A DNA stretch of 64,000 nucleotides from positions 1-64,000 of the forward strand of contig NZ_JACBYE010000011.1 in the NCBI RefSeq assembly GCF_013415325.1, read 5' to 3'. Position 1 is the stretch's first letter. The number at the start of each line of letters is the position of its first letter. A program made the translations under genes and the position numbers. Positions 57,115-64,000 of the stretch are shown here, in pieces. The stretch is from Sanguibacter inulinus. GTDB taxonomy: Bacteria; Actinomycetota; Actinomycetes; Actinomycetales; Cellulomonadaceae. The notes under the pieces were generated by a model. The model saw nothing but the letters and a program-made list of their open reading frames with translations, searched no databases and was not told the DNA's origin.

Positions 57115-58377
57115 TCAGCCTGCGAGCTCGGGCATCCCGGGGAACGCGACCGCAGGTGCTCCCCAGGCCCTCGCGGCAGTGTGGGAGTCCACCAGGAGGT
57201 CGAGCATCGACGCCCGTGCCTCGGCGTCCACCTGCCCCACGAAGGTCCCGTAGGAGTCGGCGAGCGAGGACTCCATGGTCGCGGCGAGCGCGGCCATGGT
57301 CTCCCGGCTCGTCAGGGCAGGGCTGCCGTCGGCCGCATCGGGGAGGTCGTAGGCGACAGCACGTGGGTCTGTGGCCGTGGCGTCGAGGGATGCGAGCTCG
57401 GCCCAGGTCTGCGCCCGGGCACGGTGCACAGCGGCACGGCTGCGCGCGGTCGCCCGGTCGTCCGCGGTCAGCCGCGCGGCCATCGCCTCGTAGGCGAAGC
57501 CCGCCGAGTCCTCAGCCTGGACGAGCGTGGAGAGGTCGGCCGCTGCGAGGTTCTTCGGGAGCGCCGAGGGCATCACGGTGGTGAAGGACTCGGTCGCGGG
57601 CACCTCGATGCCGGCGGTGGCTGCGAGAGTGCGGGCCTGGTCGAGGTGGGCTGCCGCGACCGACGCGAAGAGCCTGGCGAGCGCCGGGTCCTTCGGCGTG
57701 CCGAGAGCGGCCCGCGACCTGTCGGCGGACTGGGTCAGCAGCAGCACGAGTCGCTCGACGGACGGGGGCTCTGTCGTGCTCCCGTCGGCGGGCGCTCCGG
57801 ATCCAGGGTCGTTGCCGTCAGGGCCGTCGGTACCGGCGGTGCCGTCGGTCTCTGCAGGGCTCGCGGCGATCGAGGGGTCGATCGTGCCCTGGTCGTCGGT
57901 CACGGACTCCGGGGGCAGCTCGGTCTGCCCGTCGGTCGGGTCCTGCGGCACGGCCGTGGCGGCGTCGGTCGGCTCGTCGCCGAGACCGGACACGTACTCC
58001 CCGCCCAGGGCCTCGACGTGCTCGCCGGCGAGCAGCTCGATGTCGGTGAGCACCACGGCGACGGGGGAGCCCTGCTCGACCGTCGTGAGCGTCGCCCCGG
58101 CCTCCTCCTGGACGAGGAGCGCATCGGCGACCGCAGCCTGCCGGGAGATCTCGTCGGAGTCGGGGACCAGCGCCTGCGGCGCCGCGGACTCGAGGCGGAT
58201 GCCGCAGCCCGTGATCGTGACGAGCGCGAGGACTGTGCTGATCATCACGGTCGCTGCGGACCACCGCCCCTGGCGGGTCTGGCGGCGCTGGCGCTCCGGG
58301 CGGGGCTGGGCCGGCCGTCGGTGCGCGGACGGCGCGCCGCAGACGGGCGAGGACTGGGGCTCTGCGGCGGTGTTCAT
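57115..58377 (-). CDS. DUF4439 putative lipoprotein
   Basis: 420 residues. A basic N-terminus of about 40 residues precedes a hydrophobic helix and lipobox (VMISTVLALVTITGCGIRLE), implying lipidation at the cysteine and an extracellular location. An Asp/Thr/Pro-rich low-complexity stretch (about 140-205) is followed by a helical C-terminal DUF4439 domain (ferritin-like: DSAGFAYEAMAARLTADDRATAR, then HRARAQTWAELA). It sits divergently upstream of rimP, its usual neighbour. Function unknown. Confidence 0.85.
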   Translation of the reverse strand: MNTAAEPQSSPVCGAPSAHRRPAQPRPERQRRQTRQGRWSAATVMISTVLALVTITGCGIRLESAAPQALVPDSDEISRQAAVADALLVQEEAGATLTTVEQGSPVAVVLTDIELLAGEHVEALGGEYVSGLGDEPTDAATAVPQDPTDGQTELPPESVTDDQGTIDPSIAASPAETDGTAGTDGPDGNDPGSGAPADGSTTEPPSVERLVLLLTQSADRSRAALGTPKDPALARLFASVAAAHLDQARTLAATAGIEVPATESFTTVMPSALPKNLAAADLSTLVQAEDSAGFAYEAMAARLTADDRATARSRAAVHRARAQTWAELASLDATATDPRAVAYDLPDAADGSPALTSRETMAALAATMESSLADSYGTFVGQVDAEARASMLDLLVDSHTAARAWGAPAVAFPGMPELAG

Positions 58378-58511
58378 CGCCCCTGATGATGCCACGACCG
58401 TCGCAGACCACCGGTCTGCCCTGCCGTCCGTCCTGCCGTCCGTCCGCCGCCAGGGAGGGCCTGTCGGCGCGCGAGCCGGTGCCGTCGTCCGGTACCCGCC
58501 GACGGACTCGG

Positions 58512-58517
58512 TACGCT
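58512..58517 (+). promoter_or_regulatory. Putative -10 box of the rimP-nusA operon
   Basis: TACGCT at 58512-58517, in the divergent gap between the lipoprotein gene and rimP; the leader would be about 65 nt. Confidence 0.4.
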
Positions 58518-58588
58518 TGCCCTGAGAACAACAGCACACCGGTCTGATCCATGCCTGGTGGGCTGTGGAGCCGACAGGGAGTGAAGAC

Positions 58589-59134
58589 ATGGCAGCATCG
58601 CCGATCGCTGAGCAGGTGGCGGACGCGGTCCGACCAGGAGTCGAGAGCGCAGGCCTCGTCCTCGAAGACGTGCAGGTCGCGCCCGCGGGCGCGCGCACAG
58701 TCGTCAGGGTGGTCCTGGACCTCACGGAAGACCAGACCGGAGCCCTCGGGCTCGACCAGGTCGCCGAGGTCTCGCGGGTCATCTCCGACACGCTCGACAC
58801 CCTTCCTGCGCTCCCCGGCAAGTTCACGCTCGAGGTGACGTCCCCCGGCACGAGCCGCCCGCTGACCGAGCTGCGCCACTTCAAGCGCGCACGCACCCGC
58901 CTCGTCGCCGTCGACCTCGTCGAGGGGGAGTCGTTCACCGAGCGCCTCACCGCCGTCGAGGGCGAGGTCCTCGTGTTCGAGGCCGCCGACGGCGCCGCGC
59001 ACGAGGTGCCGTTCGCGGACGTGCGCAGCGGGCAGGTCGAGGTCGAGCTCAAGCGGGCAGCGGCCGTCGACGAGAGCGACTTCGAAGACTTCGACGGTTC
59101 GGAAGACACCGACCGCACAGATGGTGAGGGTTGA
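58589..59134 (+). CDS. rimP: Ribosome maturation factor RimP
   Basis: 30S assembly factor, 181 residues. [32 protein letters not shown], then [16 protein letters not shown] and [26 protein letters not shown] are conserved. An acidic tail ends the chain. ATG at 58589 with AGGGAG upstream. Its stop lies one base before the nusA ATG. Confidence 0.94.
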   Translation: MAASPIAEQVADAVRPGVESAGLVLEDVQVAPAGARTVVRVVLDLTEDQTGALGLDQVAEVSRVISDTLDTLPALPGKFTLEVTSPGTSRPLTELRHFKRARTRLVAVDLVEGESFTERLTAVEGEVLVFEAADGAAHEVPFADVRSGQVEVELKRAAAVDESDFEDFDGSEDTDRTDGEG

Positions 59135-59135
59135 G

Positions 59136-60218
59136 ATGGACATCGACATGAGCGCGCTGCGCCTCCTCGAGCGCGAGCGGGAGATCAGCCTCGACGTGCT
59201 GGTCTCCGCGATCGAGCAGGCGCTGGCGCTGGCGTACCAGCGGACCCCGGGCGCTCAGCGCACCGCGCGGGTCGAGATCGACCGGAAGTCAGGTCACGTG
59301 ACCGTCTGGGCGCGTGAGGACATCGAGACCGAAGAGCCCGTCGCGCCGCGCGACGACCTCGACGAGGACGACGACAGCGACGAGGCTCAGCCCACGACGC
59401 GGATCGTCCGCACGCTCGGCCCCGAGTTCGACGACACACCGTCCGACTTCGGCCGCATCGCGACCTCGACGGCCCGCCAGGTGATCATGCAGCGCCTGCG
59501 CGACGCCGAGGACGACCAGGTGCTCGGGCAGTTCCGCGACAAGGAGGGCGAGCTCGTCTCGGGCATCATCCAGCAGGGCCGTGACCCGCGCGTCGTCCTC
59601 GTGGACGTCGGCGGGACCGAGGCGATCCTCGGCGCGCACGAGCAGGTGCCGACCGAGAAGTACGTCCACGGCGAGCGTCTGCGCTCCTACGTCCTCGACG
59701 TGTCGCGCGGCATGAAGGGCCCGCAGATCTCGCTGAGCCGCACGCACCCCAACCTCGTGCGCAAGCTCTTCGAGATGGAGGTCCCCGAGGTCGCCGACGG
59801 CTCCGTCGAGATCGTCGCGATCGCCCGCGAGGCCGGTCACCGCACCAAGATGGCCGTGCGGGCCCGCGTCTCCGGCCTCAACGCCAAGGGTGCGTGCATC
59901 GGCCCGATGGGCTCGCGCGTGCGCGCCGTGATGGCCGAGCTCCACGACGAGAAGATCGACATCGTCGACTGGAACGACGACCCTGCGGCCTTCGTGGCCA
60001 GCGCGCTGTCGCCGGCGACTGTGATCTCGGTGACTGTCGTCGACGCAGACGCTCGTGCTGCTCGTGTGATCGTCCCGGACTTCCAGCTCTCGCTCGCGAT
60101 CGGCAAGGAGGGGCAGAACGCCCGTCTCGCCGCCAAGCTCACGGGCTGGCGCATCGACATCCGGTCCGACGGCGGCGGCGCAGACGAGGCCCCGGCGCAG
60201 GCTCCGGACGCCCGGTAG
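59136..60218 (+). CDS. nusA: Transcription termination/antitermination factor NusA
   Basis: 360 residues. N-terminal polymerase-binding domain ([32 protein letters not shown]), S1 domain ([27 protein letters not shown]), KH1 ([15 protein letters not shown]) and KH2 ([33 protein letters not shown]). There is no C-terminal acidic repeat, as usual in actinobacteria. ATG at 59136, with GAGGG about 7 nt upstream. Confidence 0.96.
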   Translation: MDIDMSALRLLEREREISLDVLVSAIEQALALAYQRTPGAQRTARVEIDRKSGHVTVWAREDIETEEPVAPRDDLDEDDDSDEAQPTTRIVRTLGPEFDDTPSDFGRIATSTARQVIMQRLRDAEDDQVLGQFRDKEGELVSGIIQQGRDPRVVLVDVGGTEAILGAHEQVPTEKYVHGERLRSYVLDVSRGMKGPQISLSRTHPNLVRKLFEMEVPEVADGSVEIVAIAREAGHRTKMAVRARVSGLNAKGACIGPMGSRVRAVMAELHDEKIDIVDWNDDPAAFVASALSPATVISVTVVDADARAARVIVPDFQLSLAIGKEGQNARLAAKLTGWRIDIRSDGGGADEAPAQAPDAR

Positions 60219-60242
60219 GTCAGCAGACGTGGGACAGCACGC

Positions 60243-60248
60243 TAGACT
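60243..60248 (+). promoter_or_regulatory. Putative internal -10 box before rnpM-infB
   Basis: TAGACT at 60243-60248, 24 nt after the nusA stop, could drive rnpM-infB separately. Confidence 0.35.
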
Positions 60249-60339
60249 GGACAGGTCTGGGTCACCCCGCCCGGCCTCCTCGCGTGTACCTGCTCGGTCT
60301 GCTGAGCCCCAGAACCTCGGTTCGGAGCCCGTCGGACCG

Positions 60340-60672
60340 GTGCGTACGTGCGTCGGTTGCCGGCAGCGAGATGCCCAGTCGCAGATGATCCGGTTCGTGA
60401 TGAGCCGAGGAGACGAGGACGGCGCCAGCCCTGGCGTGGTCGCAGACCCCCGGCAGGTACGACCTGGACGCGGTGCCTGGCTGCACGACGATGCCGGGTG
60501 CGCCGAGCGAGCGATCGCCCGGAAGGCGTTCCAGCGTGCACTTCGCGTCCCGCACGACATCACCATCAACGGCTTGACCATCGCGGCAGGGCCCCTGTCC
60601 TCCGCGAGCACGACACGTCGACAAGGAAGCGGGTTAGAAGCCGATGGGCACCCGATGAGTACTCAGCGATGA
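60340..60672 (+). CDS. rnpM: YlxR/RnpM RNA-binding protein (DUF448)
   Basis: 110 residues from the GTG at 60340. RTCVGCRQRDAQSQMIRFVM is the family start with a CxxC pair; GRGAWLHDDAGCAERAIARKAFQRAL follows. YlxR binds RNase P RNA and sits between nusA and infB. The frame is open from a GTG at 60229 too, but those 37 residues read through a TAGACT promoter hexamer and lack homology. The C-terminus is longer than usual. Confidence 0.85.
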   Translation: MRTCVGCRQRDAQSQMIRFVMSRGDEDGASPGVVADPRQVRPGRGAWLHDDAGCAERAIARKAFQRALRVPHDITINGLTIAAGPLSSASTTRRQGSGLEADGHPMSTQR

Positions 60673-60728
60673 GTTCCCAGCACTAACGACGGTCCTCCCT
60701 GCCTTGGGTGGACCAAGACAGGAGAGTT

Positions 60729-63602
60729 GTGGCTAAGGTCCGCGTCTACGAGCTCGCAAAAGAGCTCGGGGTGGAGAGCAAGACCATCATGACGAAGCTC
60801 ACCGAGCTCGGTGAGTTCGTCCGTTCAGCGTCATCGACCATCGAACCCCCCGTGGTTCGCAAGCTGCGCGACGCCTTCCCGGCGCAGCAGCAGGACGGTG
60901 CAGCGAAGCCAGCGGCGAGCAAGCCGTCCGGCCCGCGCCCCGGCAAGCCGGCTCCGGCCGCGCCCGCCCCGAGCGCACCGGCCGAGCAGGCCCCCGCTGC
61001 TGCTGCGCCCGCAGCACCCTCGGCACCCGTCCCGGCTCCGGCCCCGACGCCCGCCCCGGCGGCTCCTGCTGCCCCGGCAGCCGAGAAGCCTGCAGCCCCC
61101 GCCGCAGCGGCTGAGAAGCCTGCCGCCCCGGCTCCGTCGGAGACCCCGCGCCCGGCGGCGCAGAGCGGCACGCCCGCCCCGCGTCCCGGTACGCCCCGTC
61201 CCGGCAACAACCCCTTCGCGACGAGCCAGGGGATGCCGCGCTCTGACAAGCCGCGTTCCGGCACGCCGCGCCCGGGGAACAACCCCTTCGCGACGAGCCA
61301 GGGCATGCCCCGGCCCGGACAGCGTCCCGAGCGCACAGAGCGCACGGAGAACGTCAACCCGTCGGCCCCGGCCGCGAACACCGGTGAGCGCTCGGGCGGA
61401 CCTCGTCCCCCCGCGCCTCGCCCCGGCGCACCGCGACCGAACCCGGGCATGATGCCCGGCCGCAGCGCGGCCGTGGGTCGTCCCGGCGAGCGTGCCGGCG
61501 GCGGCGGTGGCCGTCCCGGTGGCGCTCCGGGCGGTGCCCGTGGTGGCTACCAGGGTCGTCCCGGTGGCGGCACCGGTGGTCCCGGCGGCGCTCCGGGTGG
61601 AGCACCCGGTGGCTTCGCAGGTCGTCCCGGTGGTGGTGGTCGTCCCGGTGGTGCCGGTCGCGGCAGCACCCAGGGTGCCTTCGGCCGCGCCGGTGGTCGT
61701 CCCGTCCGTGGGCGGAAGTCGAAGCGCGCGAAGCGTCAAGAGTTCGAGCAGATGCAGGCTCCGTCGCTCGGTGGTGTGCAGGTCCCTCGCGGGAACGGCA
61801 GCACCGTCGTCCGTCTGCGTCACGGCTCGTCGCTCAACGACTTCGCCGACAAGATCGACGCCAACCCGGCCAGCCTCGTCACCGTGCTGTTCCACCTCGG
61901 TGAGATGGCCACGGCGACGCAGTCCCTCGACGAGGACACCTTCGGGTCCCTCGCCGCGGAGCTCGGCTACGTCATCGAGATGGTCTCGGCCGAGGAAGAG
62001 GACCGCGAGCTGCTCGGCGGCTTCGACATCGACCTCGACGCCGAGCTGGACGCCGAGGGCGACGACGAGCTCGAGGCTCGTCCGCCCGTCGTGACCGTCA
62101 TGGGTCACGTCGACCACGGTAAGACCCGCCTCCTCGACGCCATCCGCAAGACGGACGTCGTCTCGGGCGAGGCCGGTGGCATCACCCAGCACATCGGTGC
62201 CTACCAGGTCCACCACGAGCACGAGGGCGTCGACCGCGCGCTCACCTTCATCGACACCCCGGGTCACGAGGCGTTCACCGCCATGCGTGCTCGTGGTGCC
62301 CAGGTGACCGACATCGCGATCCTCGTGGTCGCAGCCGACGACGGCGTCATGCCCCAGACTGTCGAGGCGCTCAACCACGCCCAGGCCGCCGGTGTGCCGA
62401 TCGTGGTCGCGGTCAACAAGATCGACAAGGAGTCGGCCAACCCCGACAAGATCCGCCAGCAGCTCACCGAGTACAACCTCGTGGCTGAGGAGTACGGCGG
62501 CGACACCATGTTCGTCAACGTGTCTGCCCGCGAGGGTCTGCACATCGACGACCTGCTCGACGCCGTCATCCTCACCGCCGACGCTGCGCTCGACCTCCGG
62601 GCCAACCCGGACAAGGACGCACGCGGTGTCGCGATCGAGGCCAACCTCGACAAGGGTCGTGGAGCCGTCGCGACGGTCCTCGTCCAGTCGGGGACCCTGC
62701 ACGTCGGCGACTCGATCGTCGCCGGTACGGCCTACGGCCGCGTCCGTGCGATGTTCGACGAGCACGGTGTGCCCGTCGAGGCAGCCACGCCGGCACGTCC
62801 GGTCATGGTCCTCGGTCTGACCTCGGTGCCCCGCGCCGGTGACACGTTCCTCGTGGCTCCGGACGACCGCACGGCTCGTCAGATCGCCGAGAAGCGTGAG
62901 GCAGCCGAGCGTGCAGCCCTCCTGGCCAAGCGTCGCAAGCGCATCAGCCTCGAGGACTTCACGCAGGCGCTCCAGCAGGGCAAGGTCGAGACCCTCAACC
63001 TGGTCCTCAAGGGTGACGTCTCCGGTGCCGTCGAGGCGCTCGAGGACGCTCTGCTCAAGATCGACGTCGGTGACGAGGTCGACCTGCGCGTCATCCACCG
63101 CGGTGTCGGTGCGATCACGCAGAACGACGTCAACCTCGCGACGGTCGACAACGCCGTCATCATCGGCTTCAACGTGAAGACCGGTGAGCGCGTGGCCGAG
63201 CTCGCCGACCGTGAGGGAGTGGACATCAAGTTCTACTCCGTCATCTACCAGGCGATCGACGACGTCGAGGCAGCGCTCAAGGGCATGCTCAAGCCCGAGT
63301 ACGAAGAGGCTCAGCTCGGCACCGCCGAGGTCCGCGAGATCTTCCGTTCTTCCAAGTTCGGGAACATCGCGGGTTGCCTCGTCCGCTCCGGCACGATCCG
63401 ACGCAACACCAAGGCGCGCGTGCTCCGCGGTGGGACCGTCGTCGAGGACAACCTCTCGGTCGAGTCGCTCAAGCGCTTCAAGGACGACGCCACCGAGGTC
63501 CGCGAGGGCTATGAGTGCGGTATCGGCCTCGGGTCCTTCAACGACCTGCGCGTGGACGACGTCATCGAGACCTTCGAGATGCGCGAGAAGCCGCGCTCGT
63601 AA
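60729..63602 (+). CDS. infB: Translation initiation factor IF-2
   Basis: GTPase that places initiator tRNA. 957 residues. [23 protein letters not shown] is the N-terminal IF2N module. Residues about 60-330 form a Pro/Ala then Gly/Arg-rich low-complexity region; a second IF2N ([24 protein letters not shown]) follows. The G domain begins near 455 with [16 protein letters not shown], then [15 protein letters not shown] and [12 protein letters not shown]. Domains II-IV complete it. GTG with AGGAGAG at 60720-60726. Confidence 0.97.
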   Translation: MAKVRVYELAKELGVESKTIMTKLTELGEFVRSASSTIEPPVVRKLRDAFPAQQQDGAAKPAASKPSGPRPGKPAPAAPAPSAPAEQAPAAAAPAAPSAPVPAPAPTPAPAAPAAPAAEKPAAPAAAAEKPAAPAPSETPRPAAQSGTPAPRPGTPRPGNNPFATSQGMPRSDKPRSGTPRPGNNPFATSQGMPRPGQRPERTERTENVNPSAPAANTGERSGGPRPPAPRPGAPRPNPGMMPGRSAAVGRPGERAGGGGGRPGGAPGGARGGYQGRPGGGTGGPGGAPGGAPGGFAGRPGGGGRPGGAGRGSTQGAFGRAGGRPVRGRKSKRAKRQEFEQMQAPSLGGVQVPRGNGSTVVRLRHGSSLNDFADKIDANPASLVTVLFHLGEMATATQSLDEDTFGSLAAELGYVIEMVSAEEEDRELLGGFDIDLDAELDAEGDDELEARPPVVTVMGHVDHGKTRLLDAIRKTDVVSGEAGGITQHIGAYQVHHEHEGVDRALTFIDTPGHEAFTAMRARGAQVTDIAILVVAADDGVMPQTVEALNHAQAAGVPIVVAVNKIDKESANPDKIRQQLTEYNLVAEEYGGDTMFVNVSAREGLHIDDLLDAVILTADAALDLRANPDKDARGVAIEANLDKGRGAVATVLVQSGTLHVGDSIVAGTAYGRVRAMFDEHGVPVEAATPARPVMVLGLTSVPRAGDTFLVAPDDRTARQIAEKREAAERAALLAKRRKRISLEDFTQALQQGKVETLNLVLKGDVSGAVEALEDALLKIDVGDEVDLRVIHRGVGAITQNDVNLATVDNAVIIGFNVKTGERVAELADREGVDIKFYSVIYQAIDDVEAALKGMLKPEYEEAQLGTAEVREIFRSSKFGNIAGCLVRSGTIRRNTKARVLRGGTVVEDNLSVESLKRFKDDATEVREGYECGIGLGSFNDLRVDDVIETFEMREKPRS

Positions 63603-63613
63603 GGCCTCACCCT

Positions 63614-63660
63614 GCCGGTCCCGCCGTCGCGCCCTCGTGGTGCGGCGGCGGGACCGGCAT
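63614..63660 (+). terminator. Hairpin between infB and rbfA
   Basis: 18-bp stem (63614-63631 and 63643-63660), one wobble, 11-nt loop. Terminator or attenuator; rbfA follows 63 nt later. Confidence 0.8.
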
Positions 63661-63723
63661 CTTCATCTCACCAGCAGTGCACGATGCAGCGCCCCGCGCG
63701 GCTGCAGGACGAAAGGAACTGTC

Positions 63724-64000
63724 ATGGTCGACCACCCCAGGGCACGCAAGCTCGCCGACCGCATCCAGGTCATCGTCGCCCAGATGCTCGACACCCGGAT
63801 CAAGGACCCGCGTCTGGGCTTCGTGACGGTGACGGACGTCCGCGTGACCGGTGACCTCCAGAACGCCGCGGTGTTCTACACAGTCATGGGCGACGAAGAG
63901 GCACGGACCGGCACGGCCGCAGCCCTCGAGAGCGCCAAGGGCATGATCCGCTCCGAGGTCGGCAAGCAGACCGGGATCCGGCTGACCCCCACGCTCGAGT
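63724..64000 (+). CDS. rbfA: Ribosome-binding factor A (cut by window end)
   Basis: First 92 codons of a cold-shock 30S maturation factor. [50 protein letters not shown] and [18 protein letters not shown] fit the KH-type fold; the frame runs off the window. The ATG at 63724 follows GAAAGGA. Conserved place after infB. Confidence 0.94.
   Translation, partial: MVDHPRARKLADRIQVIVAQMLDTRIKDPRLGFVTVTDVRVTGDLQNAAVFYTVMGDEEARTGTAAALESAKGMIRSEVGKQTGIRLTPTLE

Noticed and set aside
60229-60339. N-terminal extension of the YlxR protein
   Set aside because: No homology, low-complexity, and it spans a TAGACT promoter hexamer; the GTG at 60340 fits the domain.

Overview
This window is high-GC actinobacterial DNA, most likely from a Micrococcales organism of the Cellulomonas/Sanguibacter/Oerskovia type. 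The evidence is the third-position G/C bias, frequent GTG/TTG starts, TANNNT -10 boxes with many start codons only 6-8 nt downstream, and the actinobacterial gene order. About 52 protein genes are supported. I found no rRNA, tRNA, insertion sequence, integrase island or CRISPR array.

Left part (1-23.7 kb). A T-box leader controls ileS, followed by overlapping folC. A catabolic/transport block (dhaK-dhaL-dhaM, a TetR regulator with its operator, a 14-TM drug/H+ antiporter) sits between folC and the DUF4233-ndk pair that normally follows it. Then come smc, a small membrane protein, ftsY, a nitrogen module (GlnR-type box, amtB, glnK, and a glnD that lacks ACT domains), ffh and an amidohydrolase. 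smc, ftsY and ffh cover chromosome condensation and the signal-recognition pathway.

Middle part (23.8-40.3 kb). The conserved rpsP-khpA-rimM-trmD-rplS-lepB-rnhB-DUF2469 block is separated from its usual continuation (yraN-comM-dprA) by about 8 kb of accessory redox genes. These are a cupin, a Cys-containing winged-helix regulator, a 58-codon mini-gene, a polytopic membrane protein fused to a cupredoxin and the C-terminal tail of a copper nitrite reductase, a 7Fe ferredoxin, a degenerate HMA-like protein, a cytochrome b/molybdopterin oxidoreductase fusion, an RpiB-like isomerase and a Crp/Fnr regulator. An FNR-like box lies upstream of the oxidoreductase. This redox island is the most unusual part of the window.

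Right part (40.3-64 kb). The actinobacterial backbone continues: xerC, whiG/fliA-type sigma factor, an M23 peptidase whose frame lacks a stop at the expected end, rpsB-tsf-pyrH-frr-cdsA, rlmN, a DivIVA-repeat protein, dxr-rseP-ispG (isoprenoid synthesis and site-2 protease), a GNAT protein, proS, a DUF4439 lipoprotein and rimP-nusA-rnpM-infB-rbfA (rbfA is cut by the window end). Most genes serve translation, ribosome maturation, phospholipid/isoprenoid synthesis and DNA uptake/recombination. Several short tandem repeats (9, 18, 26 and about 29 bp) lie at gene ends or in linkers.
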